Of a DNA stretch of 64,000 nucleotides, positions 1 through 13,412 are shown piece by piece. Location: contig NC_135549.1 in the NCBI RefSeq assembly GCF_964340395.1, positions 20,524,342 to 20,588,341 on the forward strand. Direction: 5' to 3'. The notes beneath the pieces were generated by a model. It had not been told where the DNA came from. It was given only the letters and a program-made list of their open reading frames with translations, and did no database searches. A program made the translations under genes and the position numbers. Source of the DNA: Glandiceps talaboti. Its lineage: Eukaryota > Hemichordata > Enteropneusta > Spengelidae. The number at the start of each line of letters is the position of its first letter. Within the stretch, counting starts at the first letter, position 1.

Positions 1-3000
1 CCAACATATGATCAATGCCTGGATCTAGACCAACTTCATTCACTACAGTAATCCCAGCATCCAAAGCACTATGAACATAAAATATAGTCAAAGGTCAATG
101 AAAGGTCAATTAAGGTCACACATCAGATTACCATATCTAGAACAGGCAAAGATAGGGTCAAAGTTCAATGAAAGGTCAATTGAGGTCACAAAGACTTGGT
201 AGATATGGTGTATAATATTAAATGACGAAATATAACAATATGTTTTGAAAATGATGAATGTTTGTGTTATGCAACATTTTTTAAATATCTTTGTTATCCA
301 AGAATTACCTGTGATACGCAGATCTTGTAACTACGTGTTCTCATTTTATGACAAATGACAATCATATCACCTATACTTTCCCTAGTCATACAAAGAAAAC
401 ACTGAGGAACAATATCTAACAAATGGTACACCCTGTAAAATCTGTTCTTCTTCTTCTTTCATATATTACTCAACGTCCCATATCGGACTAGGATGTGGTG
501 TGTTCAAAAATGTTGTATTAGTCCTTGATGTATCTGTCTCTTGTACTCTGTTCAAAGTTGTAACTGCTTGTGTGAATTGTTCTGGTTCTAATTTTTTCCT
601 TATCTCTGGTTATGTTGATTATTTCTTGGGGTATTTTTGTTCCAGTCTCCGACTGTCCTTGGCACAAGTGAGTATTTGTGACAGTCTATATGTGCCTGAT
701 GTTGAATGAAACTTTTTGAGTGTGTGTGTGTCGAGTTTGCCTTTAGTTGAACTTGGTGACTGGCTGTTTTGTATTGGTAGGACCAAGTGACACCCCCCCA
801 ACCCCCAACCCCCAATGGATTCGTGTAAAATACTGAGTCAAGTCTCACCTCTGATGAAGTTCTGCCATGGCTGGTGTCAGATAACTTGCTGTTGTCAGGT
901 TAGTCTTTTCTTGGATGCACATCTTTAGCACAACTGGATGTAGAGAATATGGCAGCAGACTGTAAACACAAAACATAAATTGTTAATTTAGTTACAACGA
1001 TTTTAATGAATTCTGTACGACTATCAAACAACAATAATATAACATATATTTACTTTAGATTTCTGTGTGCAGTTGAAAAAAAATGAAGAGTTTCAAATCT
1101 GGGATGACTATCAGCGATATTCTTGAGGTTTGAGTATAAATGCTTTCAAAAGTTTATAACTATGTTAGTATAAAATAACAAGCGAGATAATTATCTTATG
1201 TACGCCAAATTAATGAAAATTACAAGAACAAAGCATAGAAATGACTCCAATTTGTTGATGAAGTCCTTATTGGAAGGATGAAAGCTTCAGGTACATATGG
1301 CTTTTCTAAACTATTTGTGTTAGAAATTGAAAAGTTTATACTACATTAGACTTACTAACGTCGTTAATAATACACGAATAAAGACTGCAGAAGAACTGAA
1401 TTGAAGAAAATTCTGAATTGCAGACTTGAATAACTGATCATCATCGTAAAACCACCTGCCTCTTTTACAGTGGCAGAAAAACGTTACTCAGGCTTGCAAA
1501 AATGAACTGAATACAAATTGACGAAAATATTGCGATGGAGTAAGTTAATAGATAAAACAGACTTTTTGTCTCATTGAATATTGATGGATTTTATATATTT
1601 TTTTTACCTGATGACTAAGTCATGATCTTTAACTAACTTCTGTAGAAATCCTACATGTTTCTGTACATCTACATCATGAGCCACAACATTGGGATACTTC
1701 TCTGCTAGCTTCTCAGCTTCAGAACGTATTGCTGAACCTGTATACAGAGAGTGAATGAAGATTTAGTACTAGGTGAGTCACTCTGTGACAGAATGTAGAT
1801 TTAGTTAGTGCTAGGTGAGTCACTGTGACAGAATGTAGATTTAGTGCTAGGTGAGTCACTGTGTGACAGAATGTAGATTTAGTGCTAGGTGAGTCACTCT
1901 GACAGAATGTAGATTTAGTGCTAGGTGAGTCACTCTGTGACAGAATGTAGATTTAGTTAGTGCTAGGTGAGTCACTGTGACAGAATGTAGATTTAGTGCT
2001 AGGTGAGTCACTGTGTGACAGAATGTAGATTTAGTGCTAGGTGAGTCACTCTGACAGAATGTAGATTTAGTGCTAGGTGAGTCACTCTGTGACAGAATGT
2101 AGATTTAGTGCTAGGCAGGTCACTCTGTGACAGAATGTAGATTTAGTGCTAGGCAGGTCACTCTGTGACAGAATGTAGATTTAGTGCTAGGTGAGTCACT
2201 CTGTGACAGAATGTAGATTTAGTGCTAGGTGAGTCACTCTGTGACAGAATGTAGATTTAGTGCTAGGCAGGTCACTGTGACAGAATGTAGATTTAGTGCT
2301 AGGTGAGTCACTCTGTGACAGAATGTAGATTTAGTGCTAGGTGAGTCACTCTGTGACAGAATGTAGATTTAGTGCTAGGTGAGTCACTCTGTGACAGAAT
2401 GTAGATTTAAGAGAAGTCACTCAAATAACACAATCTACAAATAGCTTTATAAAATGCCCGATATTTCATCTCATCTCATCTCCCTCCATCCCTCCCTCCC
2501 TCACCCCCCCCCCCTCCCTATCTTTTTTTTGCCACAATCTATATACCAGTCTCAATACACCATACACTATCCTTGACAGCTGAACACTCCTGTCAATCCC
2601 CAAGACTACTTAAGATAAAATTGATGATTTCATGCATAATTCTCACCAATAGTGACTGCTACATTTCTGTCTCTAGATAGATATTCTATAAGAGGTGATG
2701 ATACATAACCAGCTCCTAATACCAGAACTTTCTTCCATGCTGAGATCGATGGCACTTGGATTGCCCGGCGCCCTCTGTTGACAATGGACACACACAAAAT
2801 ATGTTAAATAAATGTATTACAAGACAGTGTATTAAGCTTTTTTTAAGCTGACGAGAATTTGAAGTGATAGAAGCTGAGTTTACAAGCTTTTATTTTTTTT
2901 TTTACTCCAAAGGGGTTTACAAAAATACTCCTGATCATTACCTTTGATGACATTACAAATTGTCTTCTGGTATTCATAGTATTAGGCCTAATAAAAAAAT

Positions 3001-6000
3001 TCTGTGGTTCCGGTTACACTCAATTTTAGAATAGGTGGGATAGGTAGATTTTTTATTTGATTTTATTATATATATTTTTTCTGTGTGAGTGTCTAGGTCA
3101 GGTTTTCCATTGTTTTCCAAATGTCTCTGTGTTTAATATTTATTTCTTCCTATCAGATGTAAAGCCATTACAGATTGGAAGAACAGTTTTATTTTGTCTT
3201 TTTTTAAGTTGATGTCAGTTTCCGCATCCACTATTTCTCGTGAGATTTCACAATTATTGCAATTTTATTAATTTTTTCTTGTATATGTTTTAAAAAAGTT
3301 TAGGGACAATAGTGAAAAGCTAGGTGGGGGTCGGGTAACCGCAACCGAACTTTTAATTTTTTTAGGCCTTTGTGGATGGCTTAACAGGGCTTTCCTTCAT
3401 ATTTTCCTACATAATATACCAATTTTGTTCACTGACTCATTTATATGCCACGCCCTAAATACCAGGTATAACATCTGCTGGTAACAAACAATTGTTTACA
3501 ATGTGTCAGTCAGTAGAATACTACAATAAACCCTTTACAATCGGAAAAGTACAAACCAGATTTAAACTGAATGCCTCCCGTAAGGGAATCACTAATTATG
3601 CAAATAATTCATTAAACTAAAAAAACTATGGTAACAGGCTTTGTTTTTTGGACAAGCGTGCTTTCTTAGGTTAATGTATGCAAGAGTGTATGATACTGCT
3701 TAATGCAGTCTTAAGATATAGCCTAATTACCGAAAATTTATTAACACTGTAAGGTACACCAACTAACTTTATAGGACATACACAATTTGTTATGGTTAAT
3801 GTATGTACTGAATTGTATTGAAATTGAAGCATGCAGTCATAAGATATAGCCTAATTACCAAGAATCATTAATTATGCAAATTATTCATTAACAATTATTT
3901 TGGAATTGAAGTATGTATTCTTAAGATATAGCCTAATTACCGAAAATCATTGATTATGCAAATAATTCATTAACACTGTATGGTTACGACCATTTACGAC
4001 CCTTTAAAGTGGCCATATGGATGAGGATTGGGTATTTATTTTGGATTTTTAATTTCTAAAACAATTTTATCATGGCGGCCTACTTGAAAAATCAAAGTGA
4101 AACAACATATGCAATGACCTTTATAACCCAATAAATTGCAAAGGACTGATAAATGTTTAAAATGTTTGTTATTGTGCGTACAATAAGAAACTTGTTTACA
4201 CATTTTTGGGCTTTTTACAGTGTATTGAGTTACAAACACAGACTTGCCATATGTTGTTTCATATTGATTTTCCAAGTAGAAGCCATGATAAAATTGTTTT
4301 ATAAATTAAAAATCCAAAATAAATACCCTATCATCATCCATATGACCACTTTAATCAGATCTTCATAAAAGCAGCACAAATGGTTGTATTTATTTTTAAA
4401 ATATTTAGCAATTCCATTTTGAGATGTATAGCATATGTCATATTAATTGGTTGAAATAATTTTCAAATTTACTTTTAAATATAAAAAAAAATTCAGTCGT
4501 TATACTCACATTTCACGTTTCCTTCTCAGGTCTTCGATATACTTGTATTTTGGAGTAAGTTCACCATTGGAACATATGATAGCCTATGGAAATGATAGAA
4601 TGTGACTATACTAATAGAGGTGACAGTGTTTTTTGTTATTTTATTCAGGGTGATTAGCAGGTATTATCTACCTGAGGTTTCCTGGCATTTTACTGGGGTT
4701 TACAACCAAAATAATGGTACATGGAATAGAAAGCTTCGCAAACTTTACCGGAATTTCCAAACTGCAGTAAAAACACTGGGTGATATTAGATAGGTATTGG
4801 TCACTATTAGTGACTTTAACTATACTATTTAGACATGAATATATGTTGTATATAGTCAAGATGAAGGGAATTTTTTACTGTGGTGAGTTTTCACAATTTC
4901 AGATATTATCTAATGTTAAAATCAACAGTATATCACAAACATTGCAGTATAGAAGAGTGTTTTTCAAGTTGTGTTACTGTTTTTTTTTGTACAGCCATCC
5001 TACCAATTGTCAACAAACAGTTATTTTCTCATCACAACATATGGACCTAATGGTGAGATTAGTGCTCGTCACTACATAAAGTTGTACAGAAATCTGTGTC
5101 ATTTAAAGGAGGAGATTTTTTTTTCAAATTTCACTAAATCTAGAAAATATAGAAGCTACACAATTAAACGAATCTATAATATGAAATGAAAGTCACCTAA
5201 ATTTAAAAACTTTGATTTATCCTGGGTGTTTCTAAGATGTGCAAAACTAACAACACATTCTGCAATTTTTTTTAAAATATGTACCAAAATTTGTTTCTCT
5301 ATCTATAGAAAGCAATAAAACCATGGATTTTTGTGGTATTTTAGACTTATATATACTCACATCTCTGACAACTGGTGACAACTGAGATTCTCTTTCCAAA
5401 GGAAGATTTGCATCCATTGTTGCCTGAGGAAATTAACAGAAGTAAAATGTTAGAGATTACGGTCTCTGCTCCAATGAGAGAAATTGCATAAAACAACTAC
5501 TTGTACATCTATGGGGTAATTTTTATAGTCATTTTTATTTGAAGATAATAATATAGACTCCTGAATATTTATATTCAGCTACTACATATGCATGTCTGAT
5601 GAGTTCCTTGAGATGATGCGTGTACATGATAAGGGACGTAAACTGAACACTGAATGAGGAACAAGTTTCAACTCAATTAATGTTTCATGGTATCAACGCA
5701 TAATATATGTGATGTAAAATCATGAAATAATACCCAAAAAATCATGAAATTACTTTCCAGAACCCAAAGTTTATGAAAATGACAGAATCCCTGATCAAAT
5801 ATTAGAATCAAGTGCACAATCAATCTATATTCACTAATTACGTCAAAAAAAAAAAACTTTCTATTTAGCTTCCAATTCCTATTCTTCAAATCATCAATGA
5901 CAGTACAAATAGTTCCAAAGAAAATTGTATTTGATAAATGTCAAACAAAAAACTGGATGAAAATTTACTAAGTAAATGTCAACAACCCTATCTACAGTGT

Positions 6001-9000
6001 ATACAAAACTTTTCAGTTCTTCAAATCACACTTTAAAAATCTCTTATCATGGTTTTGCCAACTTGCTAATTCTACGCTCACATTTACTGACTTTGTGACT
6101 GACAGTAGTTTGTTAATACTTTACTCACCATTTCTTCTACGTAGGTTCGCAGTAAATTCCCAAAGAAGTCCGTAGCCTCTCTTGGTAACTGTGCTGGCAT
6201 ATTGTCTATGGAACACACCAAGACCCCTTCGCCCGAAAAACTACAACACAAACGAAGCAAAAAAAAGAACAAAATAGTCAGTGTTTACACTAGGATTTGG
6301 AAAACACGATAACAGAGGGTGGAAACGAGGCAAAGCCGATTCCAATACTTTGTACAATATCCAAGAATGAATGTTCATAGACTCTGGGTTACTTACTACT
6401 GAAAATTTCTACTCAAGAGTCAAAATATTTCTTGGAAGTGAATCAATATGTTTTGGTGGCAACCCAGTAAAATACCTAAGGAACAGGAAGACTTTACACA
6501 CACTTATTGTCCCTCAAACACACTGATATGGAACCCAGTAAAATACCTCCGAGGAACTCAGAACTACCCATAAACAATACACTAATGATCTTTGAGATTC
6601 ACACATTGAGATCACAATTAATAGCATATGGTATGCAAAGTGTATGTTTAGACATTCATATACAAAATGTGCCAAAAAAGGAATATATAATTTATGTAAT
6701 GTACTGGTGAGACTCAGATAGCAAACCACCTTCAAAGTAAAGTGCTAATCCTTTCACATTTATGGGGGGCTGGATACTTGAATTTAGCCATAGTTTTAAA
6801 CTACACTTCCTAAACTATGTTATTTATTTTAGCCTTGAAAATACTCATCAGGTCGGTAAAGCATGGTATTATAACGGTTTGTATTGCACAACCAAGGCAA
6901 AACGGTATGACATAACAAACAGACAGTTTGACAAAACCTGTCAACCAGGTCAGGCGAAACGTTACTCGCAGGTAATTAGAATGTTTTGGTCGTGCAATAA
7001 GAACCGTTATAATACTATTTTATTTTTTTATTAAGTAAGAAATTACTGTACAAAAGTGAGGATTTTAGTAGCAAAACTGTAAGACGATTACAATGAAGAA
7101 AACAAAGTGTTATACTATATAGCTGCTATATCTCATCTTTGTGCAAGGTTCAGTGATATTCCTTGGTGCATGCAAGAGAGCACTGACTGGATATTTTGAA
7201 TTGCAATTTCCCCCTCTAGGTGAAAATGAATCACCTTTGAAATATTCATAGACATCACTAGTGTTATATAAACAGAATGTCTATGGATATCTTGATTTCC
7301 AGCTACCCCCCTCTAGGCACAAATGGAATCACTTACCTTTCTGTCTTGAAATGTTCATGGACATCACTAGTATTGTACAAACAGAATGGTGCTTCAATAC
7401 TTGTAGAGTAGTCAATGAATTCTACAGAGCCTTCAGGATCGGCTGAGATATCACATATAGCTAGAAGACGATGAGGTAAACCTGGGCATCCTTCACTTGT
7501 CTCTGTCTTTGGACTAGTGTGACGATCTAAAAGTGCTGCGGTGTCTTCATTTATGAGTAGTCTTGGATGGGTGGGTGCCCAGTAAATACCATTTACCATG
7601 ACTGATGCCCAGGGTGCATACTGAAAAACAATGAGCAACAACAATATTAATACATTTTGTGTAATATTACATACCTGTATGTCACCTTTCCTTAAATGAG
7701 ATAATCTGTGCTGCCTCTAAGTGTATATAATTGAATCCTTCACACAACAAACCCTGTCCTACCAGGTCCCCATTTTGCACAGCTGGGTTGACCCAGTGGT
7801 TCAAATATTCCATTAGCACTATATTTTTTCAAATGATATAACCTAGAATTTATTTCAATTCAGCCATTTACACATTATTGCTGCCATTTCAATCATAAAC
7901 GGAGAAAGAGGTCTGTCAAATTTCCTGGCATAACTCAAACACTTCTGCTTTTAGAGTGGCCATATGGATGAGGATTGGGTGAGGATTTTTAATTGATCAA
8001 ACAATTTTATTCAGGCTTCCTACTTAAAGAATCAATGTGAAACAACACACACCAAGTCTGTCTTTGTAACTCAATAAATTGCAAAAGATTTATCAATGTG
8101 TAAAATCTTTGTTATTGTACGTTACAATAACAAACTTTTTACACTATTTTTTAGCTTTTTGCAATTTACTGAGTTACAAACACAGACTTGGTTAATGTTG
8201 TTTCATATTGATATTTTGATTTCAAGTAGGAAGCCATGATAAAATTGTTTGATAAATTAAACATCCAAAATAAATACCCAATCGTCATCCATATGGCCAC
8301 TTTAATACCGGGCCTCATAAATGACTATCAAACACATATATATTCTGGTTGGTCAAAACCAATTCATGGAAACTATTTTATCAACTCACTCTGGAACTGA
8401 AACTTGATGCATAAATCTCCGGATGTTCTTCAAACTCTGAGAAGCAAAATCCTCCACCGTTCTTCCTGTACAGATGATCCTCCATATCAATCACGGTGGC
8501 ATACATTGTTTTATGATCTAGAACAAAGGAAAGAATAGCTGATTTACAAATAAATTAATCGCCTTTGCTCCTAAGTACTTATTACCATCAAATAAACCAA
8601 ATCATGAATATTTATATATTCTGCTGCAACTAGCAAAATAACGCCAGTGCGTTTGCTTGAACAAAGAGAGCTTCATGCAAAGAGAATTAGGTCAAGGCAA
8701 ACAAGATAACTGATACAAAGACGACAGTCGATGCCTCTGATAGAGGTTGATGCAGATTTCATCAGTTTTATGTTATGCATGTTATTTGTTTGTCTGTCAA
8801 AATAATTACAGGGACATGCGACATGTCTGTCGTGTAGTCCGAATCCTTGTTTTATTAAATCTAAATCACCCTCTGCAAAAGATAGACATATGCAACAATT
8901 ACATTACAATGTATATGAATCACCCTATTCAAGATACAGCCAGCCACAAGCAACTATTGTATCCATTATTCCTGAACAGCTTACTTTCTTTGGTGTGTGT

Positions 9001-12000
9001 ATTGAATCCAGGTTTGATTGAGTGGGGTTTATACTTTTAAAGTTACCGACACTAATTGCATTGTATGTCTTTGCGCATAAACCCTGCCTCGAGCATTCCT
9101 GATTGTCAAAAAACAAGGAAACACACCGGTGTTATTTCATGAATTGTATGACAAATGCATGTCTTGCTGACTCCTATAATGCAATGTGTGCATGGCACGA
9201 CCTCCACTGAATAATGAATTTGAAACAAATTTCAACTCTGTGTTTCTCTTCAAATGCACAAAATATAAGTGATTAAAAATCAAGAACCAAATGTTTACAA
9301 AAACAACTTTATTTCCCAAAGTAATATTTGTCCTACATTAATTCTAGTATTGCATATACCTGGTTATGAGATGACAGATTAGTATGAAAATTGTTTATGT
9401 AACTATATGAACACTACTGTCTGCTGTATGTGCTACTTTATGCAAGGATGAACTACAACATAAATATATTTTACACCTCACAGCTTGTTCATTTGAAATA
9501 ATTACGACTTTATCATCATCGTCTTGTAAATTTGGTATGTACAGTTACTGACAATTTCTTACCTCCATATTTAGCCACATATTCCAAATCTGCTGGTCGT
9601 ACAAATTTGTGTGGAAGTTCTTTGAATATCTCCTGAGCACCCTATTTATACCCAGATGAGAGAGAAATAAAGATCATTGAATTCAACAAAATCTAACAGA
9701 GAAATATCACAGATTATTTTTATCCCCAAATTATCAATCCAATATTCATCAATAATGTTGAATGCACCTCAGAAATAAACTCTTTAAAACATTGATGTTC
9801 ATTTGTTCAAGTAAACTCCAACCCATTCTCAGGTAAAATCAATAAAAAATGTCTGGGATCATCATACAAATTTTTGGAATAAATATCAAAATTTATTCAT
9901 TTTACAATCCAATATGGCTACCAAATACTGTGTTTATTCTATGGTAAATAAAAGATTAATGATTGCCTTGAAAACAAGATGGTGAATCCCCAAATTTCAT
10001 TTATTATTTCAAAAGGACCAGGAACAAGCTTTTTATATGCGCCATGATTTGGCAAAGTTTAGAAAGAACTCAAGAATTTTGATTGTCAGCGAAATTTGTC
10101 TCATGGTGCATTTTACCTTAACTCCAGATAAAAAACATCTTTTTAATATGAAAAGTTTAACATATAAATGAAATAGCTAGTGTTATAATGAGCCAAAATA
10201 ATTGATGCTCCTTACGCTTTCGAACAAACTGACCTCTGACCTATCAAGTTTAAGGTGTTCCAATGAGAAAGAGATATACATACATACGGTCAACTTTACC
10301 TGAGAGCTAGCACGAGTGAAGTCAAAGGTCAAAGGAGGCCAAGAACAATACTCTTACCCGAGAGACATTACCCGCATCAGTGAAATCAAAGGTCAAAGGA
10401 GGCCAAGAACAAAACTCTTACCTGAGAGACATTACCAGCACCAGTGAAGACAAAGGTCAAAGGTCCTATAGATTTTGGCATCAGTCCGAGTGCTATTTCA
10501 TAGCCTGCATCTCTGACAGCTTGTTTGGCCATACCACTATTGCGATAGTTGTGAGCTGAACCTATATGCTGTATATGAAATACATTACGGTTTGTATAAA
10601 ATCAAAGTATATGAAATAAACTTCCGGCACTCCCAAGACACTCTATAATTTCTAAACATAAGGATATTGCACATTTTTCTGACTAATCATTATTTAGTGG
10701 GGAGAATTGTGTTGCTCATTTTGAAGAGTAGAAATTTCCCTGACATTTTTTTTGTCATCGGATCATTTATAATTTATGTCCTAAAAACTGACTAGAGTTC
10801 AGTCAATTGAATGTTTGAATAGGCAGACCACTGGGGAGTAACTTTTAAACACACAGTAAAGATTACATCAAAAAATCATATCAACTCAGCTTGCCCCCCA
10901 CCCGTTAATCATGCTAATAAAACAATATTTCAACATTCTTTGAATTCAGGGAATTTACATATTAAACTATTACACCATGTACAAGCCAAGCTGAACAGGT
11001 CTGAACAAACAATGTCATTCAATGTCATGGTAATGTGTGTCTGAATAACTGGTTCTGTGGTGACCAAAATATAGGCCAAAACATTTACTGTTACATTATC
11101 CTATTTATCGGTAATTACACTTGTGTGGGTGTGATTTTACATTATTTCCCAATATTTTTCTTCATTTAGCCAGAAAATAATCATGACCTGAAATTTCTTG
11201 TTTATGGACTTGTAGTGATAAGGCCCCTTAGGTCACATGTATTTCCTTATAGTGACATGGCCCCCTAGGTCGCAAGTATTGTCCTTGTAGTGACAAGGCC
11301 CTTAGGTCGCAAGTATTGTCCTTGTAGTGACAAGCCCCCTAGGTCGCAAGTATTGTCCTTGTAGTGACAAGCCCCCTTAGGTCGCAAGTATTGTCCTTGT
11401 AGTGACAAGGCCCCTCAGGTCAAAAGTATTGTCTGTGTAGTGACAAGGCCCCTTAGGTCACAAGTATTGTCCTTGGCTGAATGAAGACAAATATTGCCGA
11501 ATAGCACCTAAATCATATATTTACCATATAAATATTGCCGAATAGCACCAAATCATATATTTACCATATAAATATTGCCGAATAGCACCTAATCATATAT
11601 TTACCATAAATGGAGTATGGTGACCTAATCCCAGCAATCTTAATCCTATTCCGTGGAGTATATTGATCATTCCAGCAATGCCGGCAAATTTACCAAAAGC
11701 TACTAAACGTTTACCAGTACTGTCTACCATCTTTTCATAATCCACTAAACGGATATTCTGAAAAAAAGAAAAAAACAAAACATGTCCTCTTGTGACTTTC
11801 CCATGTCTGGTTTATATTTGTGTCTGGAATTCTGTCCTCATGGTCAATCAATTTGTGCACCCCTACATGAATTTGAAACTTAACATTATATCATTTAAGC
11901 GCTATCAAACAGTAAGAGTTGTTAATGCTGCAACATCCCGTGGGGAGAGGCAACTCCCATAGACAATCATACAGTGGGGGGGGGGGGGGAGACGCACTGG

Positions 12001-13412
12001 ACAGGGGTATTTTTTGTGATCTATGCGAAGTATTGTGAAAAGATACTTTTTTATAATTCTCAGAAGAGCCCCTCACATCATTTCACAAGAGTTGTCTACA
12101 CGCAACCCCCCCCCCCAACCTTGAGTGCCATCCATTTCATCTAATTCCAAACTAATCAATGTGGTATTACCAACAAGGTATGTGTACTAACATGAATAAA
12201 CAGAAGTTATTGCCTGTAATTTATAGTGCATATTATGTGAAATTTAACAAGTACTTTTACCAGTGTTATCACATTCTCAGAAACTATTTCATTTCATGTC
12301 GAAAACATCATTCTCCATGAATTTCCTGGGATAATAGCCATTTCCAGAACTTTCAAGAAATGCCTTGAAATTAAAGGAATTTCAAAAGCTTCCAAGGAAT
12401 GTATGTGCATTGTATGATGGGGTCTTCATCAATATTCTACACTCACAGAAAAGGCATATAAACAAAGCATCTAAAAAACTAGACAATTTATTATAGCAAA
12501 CTCACTAGAACACAATCACCATACCTTCTCTAGCATAGCATCTAACAACGGCATGTTTTCTTTCTGAGCTTTGATTGTATGTGAGAAGAAGGCATATGAT
12601 TTATTTGGGATAAGTTTTTCTATTGGTACTTGTTTGACTCCAATAATTAAAGAAGCTTCCGTGATGTCTTCCTGGACTAGCGCTCCTGCATTCTCGTATT
12701 CCTGGAAAGGGAAAGAATGATGTCAAGTAAGATAGGCAAATAAAAATCTTCCTTTTCCACTTAATGTATGTGTCTGACAGTGTGTCCTGTATGCCAATTC
12801 TCGGTACTTGCAAATTGTGTTTTACATCATATTAGGGTGTTGAATTTTGGGTGTGGACCCAAATATCAGTTTTTATTGTATCATATTTAACAGTACAGCT
12901 GCACGAATACATTAACCCACAGATGATTCAATACTGTTCAGGATGAATAATATTATAAGTAGTAAAATCATGATAGCTAACAAAACAGTTCTAAAAAAAA
13001 ACATTCCAGTCTCAACTAGTGCATATTTAAAGTCACTAGTCAAAAACTGATAATAGCCACAAACATTTACTACAAGTAAATTGTCATCCAAATGGAAACA
13101 ACCTGTTACAGCTAGACAAACTCTACATTGCCTTTAATGTATTTCCTTCAAGATTTTGATTTTTTAAAATTATACCTGCATAGGGTAAGCTCGCCTGTTA
13201 GAAGGCTGTACCAATACTTTGATACCGTGGTTTGTTATTTCCTGGACATGCTTTGGTCCGATTGCTGCTCTTCTCTCCCACGGTGTCCCATCTTCACGTC
13301 GTAGCGCAATCACGAGGGGTCTTTGAGGTTTTCGAGAAAATGATCTGACAGCATGAATTTGAGTGGCAGTTAATACTGTCCTGTATAACTGTTTTGTATG
13401 GTTCTTCCACAT
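1..13412 (-). CDS. AASS: AASS, alpha-aminoadipic semialdehyde synthase, 14 exons, 3' part outside window
   Basis: Bifunctional mitochondrial enzyme. The N-terminal lysine-ketoglutarate reductase makes saccharopine from lysine and 2-oxoglutarate; the C-terminal saccharopine dehydrogenase splits it to glutamate and aminoadipate semialdehyde. Coding exons in transcript order: 13412-13176, 12701-12525, 11757-11605, 10568-10422, 9641-9563, 8517-8390, 7620-7337, 6240-6129, 5423-5361, 4583-4510, 2774-2647, 1737-1608, 959-849, 68-1. Every junction has GT-AG and the phases agree throughout, giving about 630 residues of a family near 926. The start ATG at 13412 opens an Arg-rich, acid-poor leader (residues 1-28, a likely mitochondrial presequence), then a LKR N-terminal domain ([16 protein letters not shown], exon 1). 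Exons 2-4 carry GVKQVP and [13 protein letters not shown]. Exon 8 has [15 protein letters not shown]. Exon 11 opens the dehydrogenase Rossmann fold ([12 protein letters not shown]). Exon 14 ends in [13 protein letters not shown]. No break is seen. Confidence 0.96.
69..848. other. AASS intron with clustered AGGTCA half-sites
   Basis: Intron between AASS exons 13 and 14. At 88-190 a roughly 85-base block is repeated twice, each copy with several AGGTCA-type half-sites (AAAGGTCAATGAAAGGTCAA and similar), followed by an otherwise featureless AT-rich stretch. AGGTCA is the nuclear-receptor half-site; whether it is used here is unknown. Confidence 0.5.
1748..2407. repeat. minisatellite, 33-43 base unit, about 17 copies, in an AASS intron
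   Basis: Tandem copies of a unit containing GTGCTAGGTGAGTCACTC and GACAGAATGTAGATTTA. Variants carry CAGG for TGAG or lack the internal TCTG/TGTG. A higher-order block of four units (about 158 bases) is itself duplicated at about 1765-1920 and 1925-2080. It begins about ten bases from the exon 12 acceptor. Confidence 0.93.
2983..3370. repeat. MITE-like family A, copy 1
   Basis: About 385 bases with inverted ends reading TTAGGCCTAA...GTGGTTCCGGTTAC and GGTAACCGCAACCGAAC...TTAGGCC. Further copies lie at 31075-31469 (opposite orientation) and 54907-55290. No coding capacity; non-autonomous DNA transposon or fold-back element. Confidence 0.75.
4003..4354. repeat. MITE-like family B, copy 1 (palindromic)
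   Basis: About 350-base palindromic element. The left end reads AAAGTGGCCATATGGATGAG and the right end is its inverse (CATCCATATGACCACTTTAA). Long internal arms also pair, including GAGTTACAAACACAGACTTG against its inverse near 4100. Other copies: 7951-8305, 23272-23580, 47571-47850 and a fragment at 37608-37650. Confidence 0.85.
4622..4781. repeat. MITE-like family C, copy 1
   Basis: Short element bounded by ACAGTGTTTTTT and AAAAACACTGGGT, inverted ends, with internal ACCAAAATAATGGTACATGG. Related copies: about 36925-37090, 46817-47045 and 61188-61365, all within gene introns. Noncoding. Confidence 0.7.
7951..8305. repeat. MITE-like family B, copy 2
   Basis: Second full-length copy, in the AASS intron between exons 6 and 7. 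Both ends are intact (GAGTGGCCATATGGATGAGG; inverse CATCCATATGGCCACTTTAA). The internal sequence is the same as the copy at 4003-4354 with scattered changes. Confidence 0.85.
10290..10480. repeat. threefold tandem duplication over the AASS exon 4 splice donor
   Basis: The minus-strand segment holding the last roughly 40 bases of exon 4, its donor and following intron is present three times, with donors at about 10299, 10357 and 10421. Each copy shows TTACC(T/C)GAGAG on the plus strand, then a GTCAAAGGTCAAAGG-type core, then GCCAAGAAC. The copy at 10421 joins the intact exon; the other two are intronic decoys with GT donors. Confidence 0.85.
11215..11480. repeat. minisatellite, about 40-base unit, about 6-7 copies
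   Basis: Tandem units containing CTTGTAGTGACAAG, CCCTTAGGTCGCAAGTATTG and TC. It sits in the AASS intron between exons 3 and 4, next to the triplicated exon 3 donor block. Confidence 0.9.
11486..11610. repeat. threefold tandem duplication over the AASS exon 3 splice donor
   Basis: A 40-base unit (AAATATTGCCGAATAGCACC plus AATCATATATTTACCAT) occurs three times. Read on the minus strand, each copy ends the exon sequence ATG followed by GTAAATATATG. The true exon 3 donor at 11605/11604 is therefore preceded, at about 40-base intervals further into the intron, by two identical decoy donors. Confidence 0.88.

Noticed and set aside
1748-2407. Regular repeats resembling a CRISPR array
   Set aside because: No spacers of constant length with unique sequence, and the locus is a eukaryotic intron; it is a minisatellite.
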